60,474 nucleotides of DNA from Desulfovermiculus sp041686195 (GCA_041686195.1 JAWLEI010000007.1:1-60474), one strand, 5' to 3'; shown: positions 1 through 9,434, counted from the stretch's first letter. Translations and numbers: made by a program. Notes: generated by a model not told the origin, from the letters alone.

Positions 1-2
1 GA

Positions 3-2249
3 AAATTTTTATCCAGGTATGATCCCCTTTTTCTATTAATTATTCTCATATATATATTTTATCTGGTATTATTTCTCACCTATGCAGGCAGTGTATATAT
101 TAACAACCAAAAAATATTTAGTACAAATATATATATTTATTCATGTATCATATTTTTCCCGTTTTTCTTTGCAGGAATCTTCTGGGCCAGATTATTCTCT
201 GCATTTCCTGCACTGAGCGGTCAGTTATATGCAGCTGACTTGATTGGAGCTGCATCTGGATGCATTGGAATAATATACCTACTCAACAGCATAAGCATAT
301 CTTACGCAATATTTTGCATAGGCATTTTCCCTCTGGGAATCATAACCTTTTTTTTGATCGTAAAGTTTCAGGCCGTGAAAATGAGGCTCCAGACCGTTCG
401 CCCTCGCACCCCGCACCGGGGCAAAAGGTACCTGGCTGGGGCCGTTCTGGTCTGTGCAGCCTTTTTCATGGGTGTATTCCTTTTATATCTTCCTGATATT
501 TCGCCTGGAAATAACAAGAAAAAAGAAATTCATGATGCCCTGCATACATTTCAGGGAAATATTATACAGTCCTCAGATAGTGCATTGGGCAGATTAAGCT
601 TGATCCAGTTCGAAGAGTATCCTCAGTTGATGGATATCTATGTCGATGGAACCGCAGGTATGCCCATGTACAGGTTTAATGGGAATTTCACCCAACCCAA
701 CCCCGCAGTGCAGAATTTGAAAACCGGATTTCCCGGCTTCTTTCCCTTAGCGCATATAGATGAAAGCTTGAAAGAACATGCCTTAATTATCGGTCCCGGG
801 GGAGGAAGAGATGTCCTGCTGGCCAAAATGGCCGGGTTTGAAAAAATAACAGGTGTGGAAATCAATCCTGATATCGTCAGCCTGGTCAAAGACTACTCGA
901 GTTTTAATGGAAATATCTACGGGAGTACCCCGGGTTTGAAGCTTCATATAAGTGAAGGCAGAAACTTCCTCAGATACAGTCAAAAACACTATGATGTCAT
1001 TATGTTCAGTCTTCCAGTCACCAATACCAGCCAGGGACTGGGAAGCTATGCCTTGACTGAAAGCTTTCTGTATACCTCTGAGGCCTTGTCTGAATATGTG
1101 CATCATCTCAGCGATGGCGGGCGATTGATTATTGTCACCCACAACGATCTTGAGCTCTTGCGCCTGCTCACGATGACCTTAGAAGCTTTCCAAAACCAGG
1201 ACATCCCGGTTTCTGATGCCATGCAGCACCTCTATGTTTTAGGATCTGAGGACTACCCGGTTCTGGTGGTCAAAGAAGATAAATTCAGCTCCCAGGAGTC
1301 ACAAGAGCTCTTTGCCGCTGGTATGCAGCACAAATGGTTCAATCCTCGTTCTTCCTTTTTTCCCCTCCTGCACCTGCCTTACTTAAACACCATGCTCACA
1401 GAGCTTGAAAACAGCCAGAAAACAATGCAAGATCTTGTGCAGGAAGCAAAAGACAGGGGATATGACATAAGCCCGGTCACAGACCAAAGCCCCTTTTTCT
1501 ATAAGCTGAACAACAGCATTCCCCATTCATTGCTTAATATTTTTTATCTTTCTCTTATCATTGTTATATTTTTTATATCCCTTCCTTTTATCAACTTCTT
1601 GTATTCCAGGATCAGCAAAAAAACGAGTTCAATCGCAATTACCAATAATCTCACCCATACTGCCGGGTTCAGTCTCTATTTTGTCTTCATCGGTGTGGGC
1701 TTTATTGTCCTTGAAATCTCCATGATTCAGCGCTTTATGCTCATTTTAGGAAATCCCATATTTTCTATGTCCACGATTATTTTCACCCTGCTGACAGGAG
1801 CAGGTCTGGGCAGTCTGGCAAGCAGCAGAGTGAGCTCTGAAAATGTGGCCAGATTTGTTTCCTATTCCTCCTTAAGCATTATTATTCTTATCTTGTTTTA
1901 CATGCTTATTCTGCCTCTGGTTTTTGATTCTTGGCCCATAAAATCCATTGCCCTCAGAGTAATATGTACCTTTATCATGCTCTTTCCCCTGGGATTTTGT
2001 ATGGGCTCCCCCCTTCCTGTGGCTCTCCGGCTGGCCAGGTTCTATAATATGTCTTCAGCCATTCCCTGGATGCTGGCCATAAATGGGGCAAGTTCGGTCT
2101 TCGGTTCCGCCGTGACCATTATCCTGGCCATAAAAAGTGGATATAATGCAACGCTTGTCCTGGCTGCCTTGTGTTATCTTGTGATTTTTATATTCTCTTT
2201 TCACCTCAAAACTACTGCCAAAGCAGGAGTTGAGCGGCTCAAGATATAA
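3..2249 (+). CDS. Spermidine-synthase-like fused membrane protein, 5' end outside window
   Basis: The reading frame is open to the first base of the window, so the gene begins upstream; the TTG at 240 is only an internal codon. Visible parts: two hydrophobic segments before base 240, one more to about base 520, a soluble SAM-binding domain of the spermidine/spermine synthase fold with the glycine motif GPGGGRD (bases 790-810) followed by the acidic GVEINP strand end, then about six membrane spans (bases 1510-2220) including an EISMIQRFMLILGNP stretch typical of this membrane-fused family. Known members pair a polyamine-synthase-like methyltransferase fold with a transporter-like membrane part; the substrate is unknown. 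It ends 48 bases before the stress-protein gene. Family assignment is solid; true aminopropyltransferase activity is doubtful. Confidence 0.8.
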   Translation, partial: KFLSRYDPLFLLIILIYIFYLVLFLTYAGSVYINNQKIFSTNIYIYSCIIFFPFFFAGIFWARLFSAFPALSGQLYAADLIGAASGCIGIIYLLNSISISYAIFCIGIFPLGIITFFLIVKFQAVKMRLQTVRPRTPHRGKRYLAGAVLVCAAFFMGVFLLYLPDISPGNNKKKEIHDALHTFQGNIIQSSDSALGRLSLIQFEEYPQLMDIYVDGTAGMPMYRFNGNFTQPNPAVQNLKTGFPGFFPLAHIDESLKEHALIIGPGGGRDVLLAKMAGFEKITGVEINPDIVSLVKDYSSFNGNIYGSTPGLKLHISEGRNFLRYSQKHYDVIMFSLPVTNTSQGLGSYALTESFLYTSEALSEYVHHLSDGGRLIIVTHNDLELLRLLTMTLEAFQNQDIPVSDAMQHLYVLGSEDYPVLVVKEDKFSSQESQELFAAGMQHKWFNPRSSFFPLLHLPYLNTMLTELENSQKTMQDLVQEAKDRGYDISPVTDQSPFFYKLNNSIPHSLLNIFYLSLIIVIFFISLPFINFLYSRISKKTSSIAITNNLTHTAGFSLYFVFIGVGFIVLEISMIQRFMLILGNPIFSMSTIIFTLLTGAGLGSLASSRVSSENVARFVSYSSLSIIILILFYMLILPLVFDSWPIKSIALRVICTFIMLFPLGFCMGSPLPVALRLARFYNMSSAIPWMLAINGASSVFGSAVTIILAIKSGYNATLVLAALCYLVIFIFSFHLKTTAKAGVERLKI

Positions 2250-2297
2250 GCCGTTCGTCCCTCACAACCTCAAGCGCACAGCATAAGGAGGCAAAAC

Positions 2298-2810
2298 ATG
2301 ATTCCAGAAATCAAGACCATTTTGTACTGTACCAACCTTGGACCAGAGGCGGCGCATGTATTCCGCTACGCTATAAGCCAGGCCCAGCACTACAAAGCAG
2401 TCATTCACATCGTACACGTTATTGAACCCCTGGGATCATTTGCCAAAAACATAGTCGAGCAATACATTCCCCAGGATAAACTGGAATCAATGCATGAGCA
2501 AACCAGGAAACACTTCATGGACCGGATTCACAAGCGGGTTTCCTCTTTTTGCCATAAAGAGACCTGCACCCTGGCTGAGGGCAGTGATCTCATCCACGGC
2601 ATTTCGGTCCTTGAGGGACAGCCCTTTGAAACCATTATGAAAACAGGGCTTGAGATCAATGCCGATCTCATTGTTCTGGGCAGCCACCGGCGGAAGCATC
2701 TGGCCAGTCCGGGCATTCTGGGCTCGACAGCCCGCAAGGTGGTCAATGCCTCCACAATTCCTGTGCTCTCGGTGTTTACCCCCCAGGAAAGAATGGAAGA
2801 CCTTGAGTAA
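2298..2810 (+). CDS. Universal stress protein (UspA family)
   Basis: 170-residue single-domain UspA-fold protein. An early beta strand (KTILYCTNLGPEA) starts the fold, and the ATP-binding signature near the C-terminus is seen as VLGSHRR followed by GSTARKVVNAS, matching G-2x-G-9x-G(S/T). Cytoplasmic nucleotide-binding stress protein; no specific partner is shown. An AAGGAGG ribosome site lies just before the ATG. It converges on the regulator gene at 2867, and a 17-bp hairpin (2811-2859) separates the two. One of several USP genes in this window. Confidence 0.85.
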   Translation: MIPEIKTILYCTNLGPEAAHVFRYAISQAQHYKAVIHIVHVIEPLGSFAKNIVEQYIPQDKLESMHEQTRKHFMDRIHKRVSSFCHKETCTLAEGSDLIHGISVLEGQPFETIMKTGLEINADLIVLGSHRRKHLASPGILGSTARKVVNASTIPVLSVFTPQERMEDLE

Positions 2811-2859
2811 CCAAGCACCAGCTCAGCCCTGCCCCAGGCTGTGCTGAGCTGGTGTTTGG
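2811..2859. terminator. Bidirectional hairpin between usp and lldR-like gene
   Basis: Arms 2811-2827 and 2843-2859 are complementary over 17 bp with one G-T pair; the core of the left arm is CACCAGCTCAGC. It begins directly after the usp stop codon and ends 7 bases before the stop of the convergent regulator gene. No long T-run follows on either side, so it may be a weak terminator or an mRNA-end stabiliser. Confidence 0.65.
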
Positions 2860-2866
2860 GATCACA

Positions 2867-3577
2867 TTATACTTGATGTTGCTGGCAGAAACGTATCACA
2901 TAATTGATATGACTTTTCATCTTCTCCTGGGCTGCATCCGGATCCTGTTTTTTTATACATTGCAGAATTTCATTATGCTGCTGCTCCATATAAGGTAAAT
3001 TTCCAGCCTCAAAAAGATACAACCGGCTCTCATTGATAGCGTGAAATAAGAGCTCATAAAAATTGCGCATCAAGTATATTTGGGCTGAATTCTTAGTGGC
3101 GTAGGCAATGGCCATGTGAAAGGCTACATCCTCCTCCGAACCCACACCTCCCTGCTCTACCTTGGTCAACATCTTCTGCATACACATTTCAAGGGCTGAT
3201 ATGTCCTTTTGCGTGGCCCGCTGGGCAGCCATAGCCACTGCCTGCACCTCCAGCCCGACGCGGACCTCAAGGAGATCGACCAAGCTGACCTCTTCACCCT
3301 CCATAACCATCCGTAAAGGATTCTGGGCGTATCTGGATTCCAGGCTGCTGACAAATGTCCCTTGTCCTTGGCGTTGCTCAATGAGCCCGATGTGAGTCAG
3401 CTTGTCCATGGCCGCTCTTAACGAAGGGCGGCTCACATTAAAAGCGGCCGCCAATTCCCGCTCCGGAGGAAGCTTTTCCCCGGGTTTTAACTGCCCTCGA
3501 AAGATTGAATCTCGAAGCTGCTCAAATATCTGATCCGAAAGACGTTTGGGCTTAATCGGCCTTAAAAGCACATTCAT
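2867..3577 (-). CDS. FadR-family (GntR) regulator of lactate utilisation, LldR-like
   Basis: 236 residues from the chosen ATG at 3577, where the family's usual N-terminus begins (PIKPKRLSDQI); the frame is open to a TTG at 3652 that would add 25 atypical residues. The N-terminal winged helix has LKPGEKLPPERELAAAF and the recognition helix SRPSLRAAMDKL; the C-terminal part is an all-helical FCD effector domain with the usual His residues (FHMAIAYAT, FHAINESRLYL, QQHNEIL). Such proteins bind TGGTnnnACCA-type palindromes and release on small carboxylates. It is divergent from lactate permease, and two such palindromes lie between the genes, so it is inferred to control the lactate operon and itself. 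Lactate as effector is inferred from context. Confidence 0.85.
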   Translation of the reverse strand: MNVLLRPIKPKRLSDQIFEQLRDSIFRGQLKPGEKLPPERELAAAFNVSRPSLRAAMDKLTHIGLIEQRQGQGTFVSSLESRYAQNPLRMVMEGEEVSLVDLLEVRVGLEVQAVAMAAQRATQKDISALEMCMQKMLTKVEQGGVGSEEDVAFHMAIAYATKNSAQIYLMRNFYELLFHAINESRLYLFEAGNLPYMEQQHNEILQCIKKQDPDAAQEKMKSHINYVIRFCQQHQV

Positions 3578-3710
3578 AACCTTTCCCATTTCAAAAAACA
3601 GTTGGTGCAGTCCTGGTTTGTTCTGCAGGTAGCCATTGAGACTCTTTCTCAATTTAGTCCCGCCTCTGGCTGCCTTATCTCATAAAATACTTTTTGCCTT
3701 GCCGCATCCA

Positions 3711-3721
3711 TGGTCTAACCA
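3711..3721. promoter_or_regulatory. FadR/LldR-type operator, regulator-proximal
   Basis: TGGTCTAACCA matches the FadR-family consensus TGGTnnnACCA. It lies upstream of the regulator gene and 133 bp, centre to centre, from the second copy at 3844. This spacing would suit looping or autoregulation; binding is inferred. Confidence 0.65.
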
Positions 3722-3816
3722 ATCTGGCAATGATTGGTCAAACTTTTTGATTTGCATGAGTTCCAAAGAGATAGCATAATTCGTATTTCAAGAACAGGCA
3801 AATTTTTCATTTCTGC

Positions 3817-3844
3817 TTGACAAACAAAGGACATAAAGTCTAAT
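3817..3844 (+). promoter_or_regulatory. Sigma-70-type promoter of the lactate operon
   Basis: TTGACA at 3817-3822, a 16-base spacer, and TCTAAT at 3839-3844 (5 of 6 to consensus). The last base of the -10 element is the first base of the TGGTATTACCA operator, the position expected for repression by a FadR-family protein. A leader of about 190 bases would precede the permease ATG. Confidence 0.6.
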
Positions 3845-3854
3845 GGTATTACCA
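3844..3854. promoter_or_regulatory. FadR/LldR-type operator, permease-proximal
   Basis: TGGTATTACCA is a perfect TGGTnnnACCA palindrome abutting the -10 element of the proposed lactate promoter. Occupancy here would block transcription start. Confidence 0.75.
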
Positions 3855-4046
3855 ATTAACAGGCATGGAAGAATGTCGGTTTCTTGCACTCAATAGTCTA
3901 AAATCACATGCTTTTTGGGCAATCATAAACAGCTTTCATCTTTCAAATTGGTGATTTGTATGCCTCGTTTTCTGACCTCCCTTCTAACATGAATTGGTCT
4001 GACCTTTGAAGCTTTCGTCAATAATTCTTCCTGAAGGAGGGACTTT

Positions 4047-5744
4047 ATGCCTGTCGGTCTCTTAGGCGTTTTGGCCTTTGTCCCCATTCTCATCGCCCTT
4101 GTCCTGATGGTCGGTTTTCGTTGGCCGGCAACACGGGCCATGCCCGTTGCTTGGCTCACAGCCGCTGTCCTGGCTGTTTTCGTATGGCGTATGGACCTGG
4201 CTGTGGTCCTGGCCTCTACCCTGCAAGGATTTGGCAGTGCGATCACAGTGCTTTTAATTGTCTTTGGGGCCCTGCTTATTTTGTATACCTTGACTGAGAG
4301 CGGAGGGATGGAAACCATTAATCACGGTTTTCATGGCATTACCAGGGACAGGCGCATACAGGCCATCATCATCGCCTTTGTCTTTGCCGCTTTTTTAGAG
4401 GGGGCGGCCGGTTTTGGCACACCAGCAGCCATCGCCGCTCCCTTACTCTTAAGTCTTGGCTTTCCTCCTTTGGCTGCCGTCCTGGTGGCCTTGATTCTCA
4501 ACTCAGTGCCGGTCACCTTCGGGGCTGTGGGTACCCCCATCTGGTTTGGGCTCAAAAACCTGGAAGGTAAAATTGATGCCGCCCTGAGCTCCTCGGCCCA
4601 CGAACTCGGGTTTTCAAGCATAGACGGATTTTATATGCTCATAGGCAAATGGGCGGCTGTATTTCACTCAGTTATGGCCTTTATCCTCCCTCTTTTTGTC
4701 ATCTGTTTCTTGACCAGATTCTTCGGACAGAACCGCTCGTGGCGGGAAGGCCTCCCAGCCTGGAAATTTTCTGTTATGGCCTCCTTGGTCTTTGTCATCC
4801 CCTTCCTGGGATCCGCTTTCCTCTTTGGGGAAGAATTTCCGGCCTTGCTCGGAGGACTCATTGGTACAGGACTTGTGGTCTGGATCGCCCGCAAAAAACT
4901 CTTTTTCCCTGAGCAAGAATGGGACTTCGGTCCTCAATCGGAATGGGAGGAATCCTGGACCGGCGAGATCTCCACAGCCAAAAAAATTGAGTTTCAATGC
5001 TGTATGAGCCAATTTCGGGCTTGGCTCCCGTATATCCTGGTCGGATTCTTTCTTGTGCTGACCAGAGTAAAGTTTCTTCCCTTTGGCCAGCTGGTCACAT
5101 CAGTCCAGATCACGATCCCGGATATCCTGGGCCAGGCTGGAATAACCTATTCTCTCCAGCCCCTCTACAATCCAGGAGTCATCCCCTTCATCCTGGTAGC
5201 CATTTTGACCATTCCCTTGCATGGGATGAAGGCAGCACAAGTAAAAAAGGCCTGGGGGACTGCATCGAGGCGCATGAAAAACCCCACTATCGCCCTCCTC
5301 TTTGCCGTGGCCTTGGTCCAGATCTTTAAAAACTCATCCATGAATCCAGCCGATTACGCCTCAATGCCCCTGGCCATGGCCCAAGCAGTGGCCTCGGTGG
5401 CCGGAGCCAGTTGGCCCTTTTTTGCCGCTTTCATCGGGGCTTTGGGCTCGTTCATAACCGGCAGCAATACAGTCTCTGATCTGCTTTTCGCCGATTTCCA
5501 ATACGGAATTGCCGAAGCCCTGAGTCTGCCGCGGCAAATCATTGTCGCCCTGCAAGCAGTTGGTGGAGCTATGGGCAATATGGTCTGCATCCACAATATT
5601 GTGGCCGCCTCGGCCACTGTGGGCCTGGTCGGCCTGGAGGGGCTCATCCTGCGACGCACCGTCATCCCCCTTATTGTATACGGGAGTATTGTTGGACTCA
5701 TGGGGTTGCTCTTCAGCTATATTCTTTTTCCGACAATTTTTTAA
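4047..5744 (+). CDS. lldP: L-lactate permease (LldP/LutP family)
   Basis: 565 residues, the usual family length, with about 12-14 hydrophobic spans. Signature stretches include FVFAAFLEGAAGFGTPAAIAA and FITGSNTVSDLLF with GAMGNMVCIHNIVAA near the C-terminus, all typical of the lactate permease family, which imports lactate or glycolate with protons. A GAAGGAGGG ribosome site lies just before the ATG. It is the first gene of the lactate cluster, downstream of a promoter with an overlapping operator. A copy of repeat R1 (5826-5945) separates it from the dehydrogenase genes. Confidence 0.92.
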   Translation: MPVGLLGVLAFVPILIALVLMVGFRWPATRAMPVAWLTAAVLAVFVWRMDLAVVLASTLQGFGSAITVLLIVFGALLILYTLTESGGMETINHGFHGITRDRRIQAIIIAFVFAAFLEGAAGFGTPAAIAAPLLLSLGFPPLAAVLVALILNSVPVTFGAVGTPIWFGLKNLEGKIDAALSSSAHELGFSSIDGFYMLIGKWAAVFHSVMAFILPLFVICFLTRFFGQNRSWREGLPAWKFSVMASLVFVIPFLGSAFLFGEEFPALLGGLIGTGLVVWIARKKLFFPEQEWDFGPQSEWEESWTGEISTAKKIEFQCCMSQFRAWLPYILVGFFLVLTRVKFLPFGQLVTSVQITIPDILGQAGITYSLQPLYNPGVIPFILVAILTIPLHGMKAAQVKKAWGTASRRMKNPTIALLFAVALVQIFKNSSMNPADYASMPLAMAQAVASVAGASWPFFAAFIGALGSFITGSNTVSDLLFADFQYGIAEALSLPRQIIVALQAVGGAMGNMVCIHNIVAASATVGLVGLEGLILRRTVIPLIVYGSIVGLMGLLFSYILFPTIF

Positions 5745-5825
5745 GTCCATCGTGAGATTTGATTTGGCAGGACAATTTTTATCAAATCTTTTTGATTTTA
5801 TTATTAGAGCGGCTTTAACCTAGAT

Positions 5826-5945
5826 TGCCCGGCAATGACAGAGGGGTTAAGCCCTCAGTTTCATTCATGATCAATCAGGCAAATTCTCTTTTTGCCCGCT
5901 TTGGGGCAAAAAATATTTCAGATTTGCCGGGGGCAAAGCTGAACC
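5826..5945 (+). repeat. R1 dispersed hairpin repeat, copy A
   Basis: Most of this 324-base gap (5745-6068) is one R1 copy. The left part has a small hairpin (AGAGGGGTTAAGCCCTC). The right part has TTTTTGCCC (5889-5897) pairing with GGGCAAAAA (5904-5912), flanked by CAGGCAAAT and ATTTGCCGG arms. It lies between the permease and D-lactate dehydrogenase genes in what is otherwise an operon, so it may act as an attenuator or processing site. Similar copies are at 21650, 32096, 37712, 52282 and 60203, with a half copy at 9435. Confidence 0.8.
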
Positions 5946-6068
5946 CGCAACTGACTGCATTCTTCACGAAATCAGTGCTCATCGACAAAATTGCAACTAC
6001 TTGTAATACACAAACAGCTGGCCTATGTTGAAGTCACTCTCTTATCGTTTAACAATGGAGACTCGTAT

Positions 6069-7454
6069 ATGGCATCATCGAGTTTAATCAAAGAGTTTCA
6101 ATCCATTATAGGATCGGAAAATGTGATGACCGAGGAGGCCGACCGCCAGGTCTATGCCTATGACTCGGCGGTTATTGATCCTGTGATCCCGGAACTGGTC
6201 TTAAGGCCCACGAGTTCAGAAGGCCTGGGCCAGGTCGTCCGCCTGTGCAACGAGAACCGATTCCCGCTTACCGTCCGCGGGTCAGGGACAAACTTGAGTG
6301 GGGGTACCATCCCCAGCAAAGAGCACGGGGTGGTGGTGGTCATCAACGGCCTGAACCAAATCCTGGAAATCAATACCGAGGATCTCTATGCCCGGGTCCA
6401 GCCCGGGGTAATCACCGCCCCATTTGCCCGGGCCGTGGCCGAAAAAGGCCTTTTCTATCCCCCGGATCCGGGAAGCCAGACTGTATCCACCCTGGGCGGC
6501 AATGTGGCTGAAAACGCCGGGGGCCTGCGCGGCCTGAAATACGGGGTAACCAAGGATTATGTCATGGGGGTCGACTTTTTCGATGTTGACGGTGCCCTGA
6601 TTCAGTCCGGCGGACGGACGGTCAAGTGCGTCACCGGCCTGAACCTGCCTGGGCTCATGGTTGGTTCCGAGGGAACTTTGGGAGTCTTCAACGAGATCAC
6701 CTTAAAGCTCATTCCTCCCCCCCAGGCCAGCCAGGCCATGATGGCTGTCTTTGATTCCGTGGATAAGGCCTCAGAGACAGTATCAGCCATCATCGCCCAC
6801 CAGATCGTGCCCTGCACCCTGGAGTTTTTGGATCAATTTACCATTCAAACCGTGGAGGAGTTCCGCCACGCCGGTCTGCCCACTTCAGCCAAGGCCTTGC
6901 TGCTCATTGAAGTGGACGGCCATCCGGCCCAGGTAGCCGAAGATGCGGACAAGGTCCGGGACTTGTGCACCAAGCTGGGAGCCACCCAGATCCAGGTGGC
7001 GGGTTCCCAGGCCGAAAAAGAGGCCATCTGGCAGGCCCGCCGCGACGCCCTGCCCGCCCTGGCCCGGCTCAAGCCGACCACGGTCCTGGAAGACGCCACC
7101 GTACCCAGAAGCAAGATCCCGGCCATGATTCGGGCCATTAATGATATCGGTTCCAAGTATGACCTGACCATTGGCACCTTCGGCCATGCCGGGGACGGCA
7201 ACCTGCATCCCACCATTCTCACCGACCGCAGGAATAAGGAGGAGTTCAAGCGGGTGGAACAGGCCATTGAAGAGATATTCGACGCTGCCTTGGGTATGGA
7301 CGGCACCCTGTCCGGCGAACACGGCATCGGCCTGGCCAAGCAAAGCTTCATGTCCAAAGAGGTCACCGCCGCCACCCTGGGCTATTCCCGAAAACTCAAA
7401 CAGGCCCTGGATCCCAATTTGATCCTCAATCCGGGAAAGATCATCGGGAGCTGA
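6069..7454 (+). CDS. D-lactate dehydrogenase, FAD-linked subunit (GlcD-like)
   Basis: 461 residues from the ATG at 6069, preceded by TGGAGA; the frame is open upstream to 5991, but that part is intergenic repeat and leader. The N-terminal half is an FAD_binding_4 domain with LTVRGSGTNLSGG and LGGNVAENAGGLRGLKYG for FAD diphosphate binding. The C-terminal FAD-oxidase domain has GHAGDGNLHPT and the GTLSGEHGIGLAK motif. It matches the GlcD/D-lactate dehydrogenase family and sits where the characterised D. vulgaris enzyme lies relative to permease and PFOR. It would oxidise D-lactate to pyruvate, passing electrons to the Fe-S subunit encoded one base downstream. D-lactate rather than glycolate is inferred from the operon. 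Confidence 0.88.
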   Translation: MASSSLIKEFQSIIGSENVMTEEADRQVYAYDSAVIDPVIPELVLRPTSSEGLGQVVRLCNENRFPLTVRGSGTNLSGGTIPSKEHGVVVVINGLNQILEINTEDLYARVQPGVITAPFARAVAEKGLFYPPDPGSQTVSTLGGNVAENAGGLRGLKYGVTKDYVMGVDFFDVDGALIQSGGRTVKCVTGLNLPGLMVGSEGTLGVFNEITLKLIPPPQASQAMMAVFDSVDKASETVSAIIAHQIVPCTLEFLDQFTIQTVEEFRHAGLPTSAKALLLIEVDGHPAQVAEDADKVRDLCTKLGATQIQVAGSQAEKEAIWQARRDALPALARLKPTTVLEDATVPRSKIPAMIRAINDIGSKYDLTIGTFGHAGDGNLHPTILTDRRNKEEFKRVEQAIEEIFDAALGMDGTLSGEHGIGLAKQSFMSKEVTAATLGYSRKLKQALDPNLILNPGKIIGS

Positions 7455-7455
7455 T

Positions 7456-8787
7456 ATGGCCGATATACACGAACTGGCAAAGAGCCTGCAAAAACTCGAC
7501 GATCAATTGGTGTCCTGCATGAAATGCGGGATGTGCCAGGCAGCCTGCCCTCTGTATGCTGAAACCGGCCGGGAAACGGACGTGGCCCGAGGCAAGCTGG
7601 CCCTGGTCGAGAACCTGGCGAGCGAAATCCTGCGCGATCCCAAGGCGGTCAAAGAGCGACTGGACCGCTGCCTGCTCTGTGGTTCCTGCGCCGCCAGTTG
7701 TCCCAGTGGGGTCAAGGTTTTGGACATCTTCCTGCAGGCCCGGGCGATAATCACTGCCTACCTGGGCCTTTCTCCGGTCAAAAAGGCCATTTTTCGGGGC
7801 ATGCTGGCCAACCCCAAGCTGTTCAACGCCGTTTTGGATCTGGCCCCCAAGTTTCAAAGACTGTTCACCAAACCGGTCAACGACACTCTGGGGTCCTCGT
7901 GTGCCAGGTTCATGTCCCCCTTGCTGGGAGATCGTCATTTCCAAGCCCTGGCCAAGACCTCGTGGCATAAGCAGCAAGGGACCGTGGACACTCCCCGGGG
8001 GACGAGCAACGTGAAGATCGCCTTTTATCCCGGATGCGTGGTGGATAAGGTCTACCCCCGGGTGGCAGAGGCGGCATTTCAAATTCTCAATATCCACAAA
8101 GTGGGCATTTATATGCCTTCCAGTCAAGTCTGCTGCGGAATCCCGGCCCTGTCTTCCGGGGATCGACAGTCCTTCGACCGCTTGGTGAAGGACAACCTCC
8201 GCCTCTTTTCCGACATGGACTTCGATTATCTGATCACCCCCTGCGCTACCTGTACCTCAACCATCAAAAAGATATGGCCGCTCATGGCCCGCGACTATCC
8301 AGAGCAGGAACAGGAGAAGATCAAGGCCCTGGCTAAGAAGACCAGAGACGCGACCGAGTTCGTGGCCCAAACCTTCGCTTCCCCTCCAGCCTCCGAGCAG
8401 GCCTTGGAACTCCGGAAGGTGACTTATCACGATCCGTGCCATCTCAAAAAATCCTTGGCTGTGTCCGAAGAGCCGCGCCGCCTGCTCCGGAGCAGCCCTG
8501 ATTTTGAACTGGTCGAAATGACTGATGCCGATCGCTGCTGCGGCATGGGCGGAACCTTTAACTTGCAGCACTACGACCTGTCCAAGCGGATTGGGGACAA
8601 GAAGCTGCAATCTATCTTGGACACTCACGCAGATGTAGTGGCCACCTGCTGTCCGGCTTGCATGATGCAGTTAACCGACCTTCTCTCCCGAGCTGAGGCC
8701 AGTGTGGAGGTAAAGCACGTCCTGGAAATCTATGCCCAGAGGTTCGAAGCAGAAACAGCTTCGACCCAAGGCCTGAACCACACATAA
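7456..8787 (+). CDS. D-lactate dehydrogenase Fe-S subunit (GlcF-like)
   Basis: 443-residue Fe-S oxidoreductase whose ATG follows the upstream stop by one base, implying translational coupling. Two [4Fe-4S] motifs, CMKCGMCQAACP near residue 22 and CLLCGSCAASCP near residue 75, are followed by two cysteine-rich CCG domains: VCCGIPALSSGD with CATC, and CHLKKSL with CCGMGGTFN and CCPACMMQL. CCG domains hold non-cubane clusters in GlcF, HdrB and LutA. The protein should take electrons from the FAD subunit towards the membrane quinone pool. It is cytoplasmic, with no membrane span. Confidence 0.88.
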   Translation: MADIHELAKSLQKLDDQLVSCMKCGMCQAACPLYAETGRETDVARGKLALVENLASEILRDPKAVKERLDRCLLCGSCAASCPSGVKVLDIFLQARAIITAYLGLSPVKKAIFRGMLANPKLFNAVLDLAPKFQRLFTKPVNDTLGSSCARFMSPLLGDRHFQALAKTSWHKQQGTVDTPRGTSNVKIAFYPGCVVDKVYPRVAEAAFQILNIHKVGIYMPSSQVCCGIPALSSGDRQSFDRLVKDNLRLFSDMDFDYLITPCATCTSTIKKIWPLMARDYPEQEQEKIKALAKKTRDATEFVAQTFASPPASEQALELRKVTYHDPCHLKKSLAVSEEPRRLLRSSPDFELVEMTDADRCCGMGGTFNLQHYDLSKRIGDKKLQSILDTHADVVATCCPACMMQLTDLLSRAEASVEVKHVLEIYAQRFEAETASTQGLNHT

Positions 8788-8796
8788 GGAAGGAAT

Positions 8797-9432
8797 ATGG
8801 ATCCAGCCCAATCATCCCTGCTTGAGTCCTTCACCCCAAAGGCAGAGGCAGTCTCCGCCCAGGTCTTTCCTGTCTCCGATCTGGAGCAGGCCTTGCACCA
8901 AGTGGTCCAAAGCTGCGCCCACAAAGAGGCCTGCACCCCATTGGCCAGCGGATGCGAGCAAGATCTCTCCGAGGCGGCCGCTGATCTCTGCTCCCTGAAG
9001 AGCTGGTCCAAGATTATGGCCGCCCCCGGGCTGGGCAGCCAGGAGCAGCAAACCTTGGTTCCCCTGTGCCGGGAGCAGTCCATCAAACTGATCCAGGATG
9101 GACTGCGTCAGCACCTGGGGGGGATAGATGTGGGGCTGACCTGGGCTGAATACGGGATTGCCGAGACCGGAACCGTGGTCATGGATTCCAGCCGGGAGGA
9201 CATCCGCCTGGCCGGGATGATCAGCGAGATCCACGCCGTTCTCCTTCCGACATCGGCCATTGTTCCCGACACATCTTCCCTGACCCGGAGACTTCAGGAC
9301 GATTTTGAGAATGGCCCCAATTATACGGCCTTTATTACCGGCCCCAGCCGGACCGCGGATATCGAGCGGGTCCTGACCTTGGGCGTTCACGGGCCGCTGG
9401 AGGTGCATATTTATGTGATTGGGGGTATATAA
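8797..9432 (+). CDS. lutC: LutC-like LUD-domain protein of L-lactate dehydrogenase
   Basis: 211 residues, a LUD (lactate utilisation) domain with the family signature GLTWAEYGIAETGTVVM and a second conserved block TRRLQDDFENGP with GPSRTADIE. Its partner in D. vulgaris is a fused LutAB-type protein, which follows here. AAGGAAGG precedes the ATG and the gene starts 9 bases after the previous stop. The 97-base spacer to the next gene carries a long hairpin. Function in L-lactate oxidation comes from family and context. Confidence 0.88.
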   Translation: MDPAQSSLLESFTPKAEAVSAQVFPVSDLEQALHQVVQSCAHKEACTPLASGCEQDLSEAAADLCSLKSWSKIMAAPGLGSQEQQTLVPLCREQSIKLIQDGLRQHLGGIDVGLTWAEYGIAETGTVVMDSSREDIRLAGMISEIHAVLLPTSAIVPDTSSLTRRLQDDFENGPNYTAFITGPSRTADIERVLTLGVHGPLEVHIYVIGGI

Positions 9433-9434
9433 GA

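Noticed and set aside
240..2249. Start of the first gene at the TTG at 240
   Set aside because: The same frame is open to base 3 and encodes further membrane segments that fit the family; the gene is cut by the window edge.
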